A DNA stretch of 64,000 bases from Insolitispirillum peregrinum (lineage in GTDB: Bacteria; Pseudomonadota; Alphaproteobacteria; Rhodospirillales; Rhodospirillaceae), in assembly GCF_042665255.1 (NCBI RefSeq), contig NZ_JBHTCD010000019.1; one strand, given 5' to 3'. The position numbers and the translations under genes are program-made. Each line of letters begins with the position of its first letter. The first letter of the stretch is position 1. Shown piece after piece: positions 8,990 through 16,848 of the stretch. The notes beneath the pieces were generated by a model. That model had not been told where the DNA came from, made no database searches, and saw nothing but the letters and a program-made list of their open reading frames with translations.

Positions 8990-9883
8990 TTACAGGGAAA
9001 CGCCTGCCAGCTTGAGCAGGGCGGTGGTCTGTTGGTGGATTTCGCTGGCAACAGCCGGGTCCAGCTTGGACAGCCAGCTGCGGGGAATGGCGTCAACACC
9101 ATAGGTGGCCCCGGCCAGCATGCCGGCGATGGCGCCGGTGGTATCGGCGTCTCCGCCCTGATTGACCGTTTCGACCAGACAGCTTTTGAAGCTGTCGGTC
9201 ATGAAATAGCAATGCTGGACGGTTTGCATCGTATCAATGATGTAGGCCGATGCCTGACCGCGATAAGGCTCGAAGCGAAAGCTTTTGTGGCGGGCGAGCA
9301 GGGCATTGGACTCTTCCCGCACCGCCTTGACGCCGCCCCCGGCCAGCAGGCGGTGAATCATCCGCCCCAAGGTCAGCGTTGCACTGTCGGACAGTGGGTG
9401 GTTGTGGGTGGTGTGGGCCTGCGCCAGCGTCCACTCTTCCAGAGCCTGTGGATTGTTGACCGTCGCCAGCGCCACCGGCAGGGTACGCATCGCTGCGCCA
9501 TTTCCGGCGTCGCCTTCGTGATACTCGGTGCGGGTGCTTCCGTGCAGGATGTAGCGCTGAATGCCCCGGCGAACGGTGTTGCCGACATCAATTGGCTTGC
9601 TGCGCAGCCAGTCGGCGAAATGCTCGCAGACAACCGCTGTGTCCATGCCCTGACGGCTGATCAGGGCGCGCCCCAGACTGAGGCTCATCTGGGTGTCGTC
9701 GGTCACTTGGCCGGGTTTTAACCGTAACCAGCCGCCGCCGATGATTTTCTGGTGAACGCCATAGTGCTGCTGGATTTCGCCCCGGGTCATGAACTCGACG
9801 GTCGCACCCAAAGCGTCGCCGACGGCCAGCCCCATATAGGCACCGACGGCACGTTGATACAGGCTGATGGATGTGTCGGACAT
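8990..9883 (-). CDS. draG: ADP-ribosyl-[dinitrogen reductase] glycohydrolase DraG
   Basis: Removes ADP-ribose from the arginine of NifH and so reactivates nitrogenase. The 297-residue protein carries the binuclear-metal motifs of the ADP-ribosylglycohydrolase family: GDALGATVEF near residue 20, TDDTQMS near 62 and QGGDADTTGAIAG near 245. It follows draT after 24 bp on the same strand. Membrane sequestration by AmtB/GlnZ regulates DraG in relatives; the partner genes are not in this window. Confidence 0.96.
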   Translation of the reverse strand: MSDTSISLYQRAVGAYMGLAVGDALGATVEFMTRGEIQQHYGVHQKIIGGGWLRLKPGQVTDDTQMSLSLGRALISRQGMDTAVVCEHFADWLRSKPIDVGNTVRRGIQRYILHGSTRTEYHEGDAGNGAAMRTLPVALATVNNPQALEEWTLAQAHTTHNHPLSDSATLTLGRMIHRLLAGGGVKAVREESNALLARHKSFRFEPYRGQASAYIIDTMQTVQHCYFMTDSFKSCLVETVNQGGDADTTGAIAGMLAGATYGVDAIPRSWLSKLDPAVASEIHQQTTALLKLAGVSL

Positions 9884-9907
9884 CGTGGTCGGGCTCCTGT
9901 GGCGGAA

Positions 9908-10768
9908 TCAGAGGTAACTGGTCTGGACGCGGTAATCGCCGCCGATCACCAGATATTCGCCTTCCCCTTTCAGCGGGTGAGACGACAGCAGGGTGTTGAA
10001 GAACACCACTTTGCATTTGGGGACGCGGGCGGTGAGGATGGTGTCACCGAAACATTCGGCGATGTGTCGTTCCGAGGAAAACGACACCAGACTGTTGATG
10101 CGGATGATGACCGTGCGGCGGTCTTCGCGTTCGACCAGCTGGTGTTCGGTATAGTCGTTGACCCCCCGGTACAGGGTCAGGTGCGGCTGCCCCGGCTCGA
10201 TGAAGCGGTCAAGGCAGTACTGGCAGAACTCGTACATGATATCGAGCTGGGTATGGATGGCGTTGTTGTGGAACCGACTGGCCATCTTTTCTTCGACATA
10301 CCCGGCCCACGCCGGTGAGGCAAATTTCAGGATCGGGCTTTTGTGAAAGGTTGGAAACAGGCCAAAGCGGCTTTCCACCCAGCCTTTCATCACCGCGCCT
10401 TCGCGCGAATTGTTGTCGTATCCCCAGCCTTTCAGCAGACGCAGATAGCTGGAGCGGAACCGGCGGGCACCGGTGTTGCCGCCGCGGGTTTCGCGCTGTT
10501 CCGGGTCCAGCCCGAACATCGCCTCCATATAAAGACGAAACGCCTCGCCAGCGTCTGCGAGGGTTTCGGCCTCGCCCAGCATTTCCCCGAACAGGCTGCG
10601 GTTCATTTCGCGCACCCCGTTGATATGCAGGGCCTGGGGATGGTCGTTGAACAGGTGTGATCCCAGCAGGGCTGTCGGCAAGCCGACAAGGTTGGTCGAA
10701 TGCCCAATATAAGGAAGGCTGCTTTCCACGCCGCGGGGCGGGGGATTGATGGCGGGGGTGTCGACCAT
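9908..10768 (-). CDS. draT: NAD+-dinitrogen-reductase ADP-D-ribosyltransferase DraT
   Basis: Transfers ADP-ribose from NAD+ to the NifH arginine in response to ammonium or energy loss, shutting off nitrogenase. The 286-residue sequence shows an R-S-E type transferase layout: LTLYRGVND (Arg), SLVSFSSER (Ser) and KGEGEYLVIGG (the Glu region). AAGGA sits six bases before the ATG at 10768. It is divergent from nifH, with the NifA sites lying between, and heads the draT-draG-ArsC-like unit. A short hairpin (CCCCGG/CCGGGG, 10805-10823) lies in its leader. Confidence 0.96.
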   Translation of the reverse strand: MVDTPAINPPPRGVESSLPYIGHSTNLVGLPTALLGSHLFNDHPQALHINGVREMNRSLFGEMLGEAETLADAGEAFRLYMEAMFGLDPEQRETRGGNTGARRFRSSYLRLLKGWGYDNNSREGAVMKGWVESRFGLFPTFHKSPILKFASPAWAGYVEEKMASRFHNNAIHTQLDIMYEFCQYCLDRFIEPGQPHLTLYRGVNDYTEHQLVEREDRRTVIIRINSLVSFSSERHIAECFGDTILTARVPKCKVVFFNTLLSSHPLKGEGEYLVIGGDYRVQTSYL

Positions 10769-10907
10769 GCACGATCCTTATCCATGGAAAAAGGCGATGT
10801 GGCGACCCCGGACAGCCGCCGGGGCAACCCTTTCACGATGCAAAAAACATGCCCTTATGAAAATTAAGTGTTTACCCGCCTCCGCTGTCGTCCTGTGGCG
10901 GCAGACG

Positions 10908-10923
10908 TGTGACGGGTGCGACA
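10908..10923 (+). promoter_or_regulatory. NifA upstream activator site 1 (nifH)
   Basis: TGT-N10-ACA matches the NifA enhancer consensus exactly. Its centre is 30 bp from the second site, about three helical turns, placing both on the same face of the DNA. Confidence 0.8.
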
Positions 10924-10937
10924 CTGTGTCGGTGTTT

Positions 10938-10953
10938 TGTCGGGTTCACAACA
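10938..10953 (+). promoter_or_regulatory. NifA upstream activator site 2 (nifH)
   Basis: A second exact TGT-N10-ACA, about 100 bp before the -24/-12 element of nifH. The A/T-rich stretch between it and the promoter (10968-11035) would suit DNA bending by IHF, though no clean IHF consensus was found. Confidence 0.8.
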
Positions 10954-11042
10954 CGGTGTTTTCTGGATGTCATATTTTTTGTAAGGCTATTAATGCGATG
11001 AAATTAAACGATTATTTTTTTATTTCGGCATTTTTCAGGAAT

Positions 11043-11058
11043 TGGCACGCCACCTGCA
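11043..11058 (+). promoter_or_regulatory. Sigma-54 (-24/-12) promoter of nifHDK
   Basis: TGGCAC-GCCAC-CTGCA has GG at 11044-11045 and GC at 11056-11057, spaced by exactly 10 bp as sigma-54 requires. It lies about 70 bp before the nifH start and downstream of two NifA sites. Transcription should start near 11069. Confidence 0.9.
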
Positions 11059-11128
11059 TTAGCTGTTCTGCGTGGCGGGGGCCGGTGCCCCCCTGATGAT
11101 CGACTAGATGAAAGATAAGGAGATCCCC

Positions 11129-12025
11129 ATGAGCGACCTTCGTCAGATCGCGTTCTACGGCAAGGGCGGTATCGGCAAGTCCACCACCTCCCAGAATACC
11201 CTCGCTGCTCTGGTCGAACTGGACCAGAAGATCCTGATCGTCGGCTGCGACCCGAAGGCTGACTCCACCCGCCTGATCCTGAACACCAAGCTGCAGGACA
11301 CCGTGCTGCACCTGGCCGCCGAAGCCGGTTCGGTCGAGGACCTGGAACTGGAAGACGTGCTGAAGATCGGCTACCGCGACATCAAGTGCGTGGAATCCGG
11401 TGGTCCGGAGCCGGGGGTTGGGTGCGCTGGTCGTGGCGTTATCACCGCCATCAACTTCCTGGAAGAAAACGGCGCCTATGACGATGTGGACTATGTGTCC
11501 TACGACGTGCTGGGTGACGTGGTGTGCGGCGGTTTCGCCATGCCGATCCGTGAAAACAAGGCCCAGGAAATCTACATCGTCATGTCCGGCGAAATGATGG
11601 CCCTGTACGCTGCCAACAACATCTCCAAGGGCATTCTGAAGTATGCCAACACCGGTGGTGTTCGTCTGGGCGGCCTGATCTGCAACGAACGTCAGACCGA
11701 CAAGGAACTGGAACTGGCCGAAGCCCTGGCGGCTCGCCTCGGTTCCAAGCTGATCCACTTCGTGCCGCGTGACAACATCGTGCAGCACGCCGAACTGCGC
11801 CGCATGACCGTCATCCAGTATGACACCGATTGCCAGCAGGCTCAGGAATACCGTCAGCTCGCCAACAAGGTCCATAACAACTGCGGCAAGGGTACCATCC
11901 CGACCCCGATCAGCATGGAAGAGCTGGAAGACATGCTGATGGAATTCGGCATCATCAAGTCCGAAGAACAGCAGCTGGCCGAACTGCAGGCCAAAGAAGC
12001 CGCCGCTGCTGCTGCCGCGAAGTAA
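11129..12025 (+). CDS. nifH: Nitrogenase iron protein (dinitrogenase reductase) NifH
   Basis: Homodimeric ATP-hydrolysing reductase that feeds electrons to NifDK. The 298-residue protein has Walker A GKGGIGKSTT (residues 11-20), the [4Fe-4S] ligands Cys99 and Cys133 (GVGCAGRG, DVVCGGFAMP), and Arg102 in CAGRG, the expected DraT/DraG target. The C-terminus carries an Ala/Lys/Glu-rich tail. AAGGAG at 11117-11122 is six bases before ATG 11129, so the upstream in-frame ATG at 11108 is rejected. It is the first gene of nifHDK, driven by the sigma-54 promoter at 11043. Confidence 0.99.
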   Translation: MSDLRQIAFYGKGGIGKSTTSQNTLAALVELDQKILIVGCDPKADSTRLILNTKLQDTVLHLAAEAGSVEDLELEDVLKIGYRDIKCVESGGPEPGVGCAGRGVITAINFLEENGAYDDVDYVSYDVLGDVVCGGFAMPIRENKAQEIYIVMSGEMMALYAANNISKGILKYANTGGVRLGGLICNERQTDKELELAEALAARLGSKLIHFVPRDNIVQHAELRRMTVIQYDTDCQQAQEYRQLANKVHNNCGKGTIPTPISMEELEDMLMEFGIIKSEEQQLAELQAKEAAAAAAAK

Positions 12026-12117
12026 GCACCCGTCACGCGCCGGGGTGGCCCCAGTGCCGCCCCGCGATGTGAAGCGGGTTACGAGAGGTCGCCGGCGTGG
12101 GTGCTCTGCGTGACGGG
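12025..12117 (+). promoter_or_regulatory. Competing hairpins in the nifH-nifD intergenic region
   Basis: Two mutually exclusive pairings share one 5' strand. AGCACCC (12025-12031) can pair with GGGTGCT (12099-12105), or CCCGTCACGC (12029-12038) can pair with GCGTGACGGG (12108-12117). Either would cap the nifH message at its 3' end. In other diazotrophs such structures stabilise nifH mRNA or partly terminate before nifDK to give excess NifH; that role here is inference. Confidence 0.6.
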
Positions 12118-12151
12118 CGGTCCTGAGTCAAGGGGTTAGGAGGGGTAGGCC

Positions 12152-13600
12152 ATGAGCCTCGACTACACGAACAAAAAGGAATTCCACGAGAAGCTCATTC
12201 AAGAGGTTCTCGCCGAATATCCGCAGAAGTCCGCCAAGCGCCGCAGCAAGCACCTGGGTGTTTCCGACGCTTCCGCCTCGGATTGCGGTGTGAAGTCCAA
12301 CGTCAAGTCCGTGCCCGGCGTGATGACCATCCGTGGTTGCGCCTACGCCGGTTCCAAGGGCGTGGTGTGGGGTCCGATCAAGGACATGGTCCACATTTCG
12401 CACGGTCCGGTTGGTTGCGGTCAGTATTCGTGGTCCCAGCGCCGCAACTACTACATCGGCAAGACCGGTGTGGACAGCTTTGTCACCATGCAGTTCACCT
12501 CCGATTTCCAGGAAAAGGACATCGTGTTCGGTGGCGACAAGAAGCTGGAAAAGCTGATCGACGAAATTCAGGACCTGTTCCCGCTCAACAACGGCATCTC
12601 GATCCAGTCGGAATGCCCGATTGGCCTGATCGGTGACGACATCGAAGCCGTTGCCCGCAAGAAGAGCAAGGAATACGACGACAAGATCATCGTTCCGGTC
12701 CGTTGCGAAGGTTTCCGTGGCGTGTCCCAGTCGCTGGGTCACCATATCGCCAACGATGCCGTCCGCGACTGGCTGTTCGACAAGACCGATCCCGTGTGGG
12801 AAACCGGCCCGTATGACGTCAACATCATCGGCGACTACAACATCGGTGGTGATGCCTGGGCCTCGCGTATCCTGCTGGAAGAGATCGGCCTGAACGTGAT
12901 CTCCCAGTGGTCGGGCGATGCCACCATCTCGGAAATGGAACGCGGGCCAAAGGCCAAGCTGAACCTGATCCACTGCTACCGCTCGATGAACTACATCTGC
13001 CGCCACATGGAAGAAAAGTACAATATTCCTTGGATGGAATATAACTTCTTCGGCCCGTCGCAGATCGAACAGTCCCTGCGCGCCATTGCCGCCCAGTTCG
13101 ACGAAACCATCCAGCAAAAGGCCGAGGCGGTGATCGCCAAGTACCGTCCGCTGGTTGATGCCGTGCTGGCCAAGTTCAAGCCGCGCCTCGAAGGCAAGAC
13201 CGTCATGCTGTACGTCGGCGGCCTGCGCCCGCGTCACGTCGTGACTGCCTATGACGACCTGGGCATGGAAATCGTCGGTACCGGCTATGAATTCGCCCAC
13301 AACGACGATTATCAGCGCACCTCGCATTACGTCAAGGACGGCACCCTGATCTATGACGACGTTTCCGGTTACGAACTGGAAAAGTTCATCGAAAAGATCC
13401 GTCCGGACCTGGTTGGCTCGGGCATCAAGGAAAAGTACCCGGTCCAGAAGATGGGCATTCCGTTCCGTCAGATGCACTCGTGGGATTACTCGGGTCCGTA
13501 CCACGGGTACGACGGGTTCGCCATCTTCGCCCGCGACATGGATCTGGCCGTGAACAACCCGGTCTGGTCGCTGTATCAGGCCCCCTGGAAAGCCGCCTGA
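12152..13600 (+). CDS. nifD: Nitrogenase molybdenum-iron protein alpha chain NifD
   Basis: Catalytic alpha subunit carrying FeMo-co and half of the P-cluster. The 482-residue protein has P-cluster cysteine contexts IRGCAYAG, GPVGCGQYSW and SECPIGLIGDD. The FeMo-co Cys lies in YICRHMEEKY and the His ligand in QMHSWDYSGPYHG. A strong AGGAGG-type site precedes the ATG at 12152. nifK follows after 28 bp. Confidence 0.99.
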   Translation: MSLDYTNKKEFHEKLIQEVLAEYPQKSAKRRSKHLGVSDASASDCGVKSNVKSVPGVMTIRGCAYAGSKGVVWGPIKDMVHISHGPVGCGQYSWSQRRNYYIGKTGVDSFVTMQFTSDFQEKDIVFGGDKKLEKLIDEIQDLFPLNNGISIQSECPIGLIGDDIEAVARKKSKEYDDKIIVPVRCEGFRGVSQSLGHHIANDAVRDWLFDKTDPVWETGPYDVNIIGDYNIGGDAWASRILLEEIGLNVISQWSGDATISEMERGPKAKLNLIHCYRSMNYICRHMEEKYNIPWMEYNFFGPSQIEQSLRAIAAQFDETIQQKAEAVIAKYRPLVDAVLAKFKPRLEGKTVMLYVGGLRPRHVVTAYDDLGMEIVGTGYEFAHNDDYQRTSHYVKDGTLIYDDVSGYELEKFIEKIRPDLVGSGIKEKYPVQKMGIPFRQMHSWDYSGPYHGYDGFAIFARDMDLAVNNPVWSLYQAPWKAA

Positions 13601-13628
13601 GGCTTGACGGTACGCAAGGAGAACGGGA

Positions 13629-15167
13629 ATGCCCCAGAGCGCAGATAAGATCCTTGACCACCTCCCGCTGTTCCGCGAGCCGGAATATCAGGAACTGTTC
13701 AAGAACAAGAAAGAAAAGTACGAGTGCGGCCATTCGGACGAAAAAGTCGCCGAAGTCGCCGAGTGGACCAAGTCGTGGGAATACCGCGAAAAGAACCTGG
13801 CCCGTGAAGCGCTGAGCGTCAACCCGGCCAAGGCTTGCCAGCCGCTGGGTTCGACCTTCGCCGCCGCCGGTTTCGACCGCACGCTGGCCTTCGTTCACGG
13901 GTCGCAGGGTTGCGTTGCCTACTTCCGCTCGCACCTGTCGCGTCACTTCAAGGAACCGTCGACGATGGTTTCTTCGTCGATGACCGAAGACGCTGCGGTG
14001 TTCGGTGGCATGGCGAACATGGTCGATGGTCTGGCCAACGCCTATAGCCTGTACAAGCCGGAAATGATCGCCGTTTCCACCACTTGCATGGCCGAAGTCA
14101 TCGGTGACGACCTGCACGCCTTCATCGAGCAGGGCCGCCAAAAGGGCTCGATCCCCGAAGACTACGACGTGCCGTTCGCTCACACCCCGTCGTTCGTCGG
14201 CAGCCACGTTACCGGCTACGACAACATGATGAAGGGCATCCTGGAGCATTTCTGGGAAAAGCAGGAACGCACCGCCGGTACCGCCCTGAACGTCATCCCG
14301 GGCTTCGACGGTTTCGCCGTCGCCAACAACCGCGAAATGAAGCGGATGCTGGAGCTGATGGGTGTCGAATACACCATCCTCTCGGACGTGTCGGAAGTCT
14401 ACGACACCCCGTCTGACGGTGAATTCCGCATGTATGCCGGTGGCACCACCAAGGACCAGACCAAGGCGGCCCTGAACGCTGCGGCCACCTTGTCGATGCA
14501 GGAATACTGCACCCCGAAGACCCTCGAGTACATCGCCAGCAAGGGCCAGACCGTTGCGTCGCTGAACTACCCGCTGGGGGTTGCCGGGACTGATGCCTTC
14601 CTGATGAAGGTCGCCGAACTGACCGGCAAGGCCATCCCGGCCGAGCTGACCAAGGAACGCGGCCGTCTGGTGGACGCCATGGCTGACTCGATGTCCTGGC
14701 TGCACGGCAAGACCTACGCCATCTACGGCGATCCGGACTTCTGTCTGGCGATGACCCGGTTCATCCTGGAAACCGGCGGCGAACCGAAGCACGTGCTGTG
14801 CACCAACGGTTCGAAGTCGTGGGCCAAGAAGGTTCAGGCCGTGTTCGACAGCTCGCCCTATGGCAAGGGCTGTCAGGTGTGGGCTGGCAAGGACCTGTGG
14901 CACCTGCGCTCGCTGCTGGCCACCGAGCCCGCCGATTTCATCATCGGCAGCTCGTATGCCAAGTATCTGGAACGTGACCTGCAGATCCCGCTGATCCGCC
15001 TGACCTTCCCGATCTTCGACCGCCATCACCACCACCGTTTCCCGACCTTCGGGTATCAGGGTGGCCTGCGGGTTCTGGTGACGATCCTCGACAAGATCTT
15101 CGACACCATGGATCTGAACACCAACGTTGCTGGTGAAACTGACTACAGCTTCGACCTGACCCGCTAA
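13629..15167 (+). CDS. nifK: Nitrogenase molybdenum-iron protein beta chain NifK
   Basis: Beta subunit that, with NifD, forms the alpha2-beta2 dinitrogenase and contributes three P-cluster cysteines, here in AKACQPLGS, GSQGCVAYFRS and STTCMAEVIGDD. The 512-residue length is normal, and AAGGAGAA precedes the start. It is the last gene of this transcription unit, followed 25 bp later by a strong terminator. Confidence 0.99.
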   Translation: MPQSADKILDHLPLFREPEYQELFKNKKEKYECGHSDEKVAEVAEWTKSWEYREKNLAREALSVNPAKACQPLGSTFAAAGFDRTLAFVHGSQGCVAYFRSHLSRHFKEPSTMVSSSMTEDAAVFGGMANMVDGLANAYSLYKPEMIAVSTTCMAEVIGDDLHAFIEQGRQKGSIPEDYDVPFAHTPSFVGSHVTGYDNMMKGILEHFWEKQERTAGTALNVIPGFDGFAVANNREMKRMLELMGVEYTILSDVSEVYDTPSDGEFRMYAGGTTKDQTKAALNAAATLSMQEYCTPKTLEYIASKGQTVASLNYPLGVAGTDAFLMKVAELTGKAIPAELTKERGRLVDAMADSMSWLHGKTYAIYGDPDFCLAMTRFILETGGEPKHVLCTNGSKSWAKKVQAVFDSSPYGKGCQVWAGKDLWHLRSLLATEPADFIIGSSYAKYLERDLQIPLIRLTFPIFDRHHHHRFPTFGYQGGLRVLVTILDKIFDTMDLNTNVAGETDYSFDLTR

Positions 15168-15192
15168 ACCGTGTCAGGCAGCTTACCCGGAT

Positions 15193-15228
15193 ACGGCCAG
15201 AGGGAAACCTCTGGCCGTGTTCGTTTTT
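15193..15228 (+). terminator. Intrinsic terminator of nifHDK
   Basis: An 11-bp perfect stem (15193-15203 with 15208-15218) with a GAAA tetraloop is followed by a T-rich tail. It ends nifHDK just before the opposite-strand gene at 15259. Confidence 0.9.
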
Positions 15229-15258
15229 GGGTACCCTACAGAACCACGATCACGCCCC

Positions 15259-16617
15259 TCACTTTTGGCGCAGGTCACTGATCCCGAGTGCATCCCACAT
15301 TTGGCTGAAATCGTATTCAGGCACGCCGGGAGCGAGCAGGCGGCCCTGTTCAAGCCTGTTCAGCCATTCTGCAACATCTTGCCGTCCCTGGGCTGTTTCG
15401 ATGGCTTGACAGGGTGTTTTATCTCCCAGAAACGGGATGCGTTTCGTGAGAAGGCCTTGATAATGCTTGATGATGTACTGCTGCAGTATCTCGGCCTGTT
15501 CGTCAGGGGTGAGAAGATTCTCTCCCCGGTCATCTTCGTAATCGTCCTCTTCTTCTTCCTCCAGATCCTCCAGCGACTTGATGGTAATGTCTGGAGACCG
15601 CAACAAGTGGCCTGTCTCCCGAGCCAGAATCTCCTGAATCGTTGCCGCGCGCTCTGCTGAATTGGTTTCTACCGTCAACGTTTTGCCCTTTAGACGGATG
15701 ATCCCCCGGACATCTTCCCCGCTGTCGAGGGTGGTGATCAGGCGGAGGGCGTGTTCGTTGCTGGCCGTCGGTGATGGTTTCACGTCGGCAGGGGCAACCC
15801 AGTTCCAGACATTATTCTGTACGGCCTGCAAACAGGGCAGGGTATTCAGTGGGCCGACGAGCTGCTTTTGCAGGACGCCTTTCGCGAGCGGATAGCAAAT
15901 TCTGTGAAACAGGAGCTCTTCCCCGTCGGAATTTTCGTACGTGCGGGTCGCCTCGGAGGCGATGTCCTGAAGCCTTTCTCCCAGCCAGAAGGACGTAAAC
16001 AACGGGGCACTGCGGCGCAGCTCGTCATCGGAAAAAACCGGCGGGATGCCGCCCGGCTGTTTCTGATGGAGGTCACGCAGGAGGGTCTGCAGTTCTTCTG
16101 CCCCTTTGGGGGAATACAGGAGCAGGTAGCTGGACAGTGCGGGTTGACCGCTCAGGGAGATAATGCGGGTTGCAAGAATGCCTGACGGGGCAATGTCATG
16201 GAAGAGGTCCTCTTCCATGACCGTGATGGGCTCGCCGGGGCGCAGCAGATCCCGGAGCGTGATCGAGTGTCTGGAGGCGACATCGCAGACTTCATACAGG
16301 CTGGGGACGGCGGTTCGCAGGGCCTTGATGTAATCCTGGGTGGCCAGGCTTTCCTTGCGGCCATAATTGCGCAGGTAGGTATCGGTAATGTTTTTGTTCT
16401 TGTCGGGGAAGTCCCGGGTCAGCAAATCGTCAAGGGCCGTGTTCCACAGGCTGCTGATCTGATCGTCTTCCAGGAGGTGCTCGATCTCGCCAAATCCTTC
16501 GGTTGCGGGGTCGAACAGGCCCGATGTGTGTTCTTGCAGCACGTTCAGAAAGCGCGTGTGCCATGGCTCGCGGTGGGCAAGAGCAAGCAGGTTGTTGAGC
16601 TGGAGTTCCGTCCTCAT
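15259..16617 (-). CDS. Unknown protein inside the nif cluster, C-terminal MbcA/ParS-like motif
   Basis: I do not recognise this 452-residue protein as a whole. It is soluble, with no signal peptide or membrane helix. An acidic stretch lies near residue 370 (LEDLEEEEEDDYEDDR). The C-terminal part IPFLGDKTPCQAIETAQGRQDVAEWLNRLE resembles the GGKTP...GRxxVxxWL motif that ends MbcA/ParS/Xre-antitoxin-like and some SEC-C-type proteins. ATG 16617 has AAAGGA 10 nt upstream; an ATG at 16650 is an alternative, and the much longer open frame upstream is the shadow of nifE. It is antisense to and between the two nif operons, sharing its 5' region with the nifE promoter. Function unknown. Confidence 0.75.
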   Translation of the reverse strand: MRTELQLNNLLALAHREPWHTRFLNVLQEHTSGLFDPATEGFGEIEHLLEDDQISSLWNTALDDLLTRDFPDKNKNITDTYLRNYGRKESLATQDYIKALRTAVPSLYEVCDVASRHSITLRDLLRPGEPITVMEEDLFHDIAPSGILATRIISLSGQPALSSYLLLYSPKGAEELQTLLRDLHQKQPGGIPPVFSDDELRRSAPLFTSFWLGERLQDIASEATRTYENSDGEELLFHRICYPLAKGVLQKQLVGPLNTLPCLQAVQNNVWNWVAPADVKPSPTASNEHALRLITTLDSGEDVRGIIRLKGKTLTVETNSAERAATIQEILARETGHLLRSPDITIKSLEDLEEEEEDDYEDDRGENLLTPDEQAEILQQYIIKHYQGLLTKRIPFLGDKTPCQAIETAQGRQDVAEWLNRLEQGRLLAPGVPEYDFSQMWDALGISDLRQK

Positions 16618-16696
16618 GCCAGAGCGGTCCTTTGAATGTTTGGCGGTCATGTGTGGTGTGGGCACAAAGGTAACATTTTTTCCCAACAGTGTCGTG

Positions 16697-16712
16697 TGTC
16701 GCAGACCTGACA
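16697..16712 (+). promoter_or_regulatory. NifA upstream activator site (nifE)
   Basis: Exact TGT-N10-ACA centred about 82 bp before the -24 element of the nifE promoter. The site is symmetric, so it could also act on the divergent 15259-16617 gene, although no sigma-54 promoter was seen facing that way. Confidence 0.78.
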
Positions 16713-16785
16713 AACGTCCGGTATCAGACAACGAATTTTCTGTGTGTATTTCAATAACTATATGAAAATAAACAATATTTATTAT

Positions 16786-16801
16786 TGGCACAGTGTTTGC
16801 T
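16786..16801 (+). promoter_or_regulatory. Sigma-54 promoter of the nifENX operon
   Basis: TGGCAC-AGTGT-TTGCT is a full consensus match, with GG at 16787-16788 and GC at 16799-16800, 10 bp apart. Transcription should start about 12 bp downstream, which makes the ATG at 16813 leaderless and supports the nifE start at 16849. Confidence 0.92.
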
Positions 16802-16848
16802 AAGACGATTGCATGACCTCCTTCCCCCCACTGCCCGGAGGACCAGCA

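Noticed and set aside
11108..11128. Earlier nifH start at ATG 11108
   Set aside because: It would place AAGGAG inside the coding region and add seven residues absent from NifH proteins.
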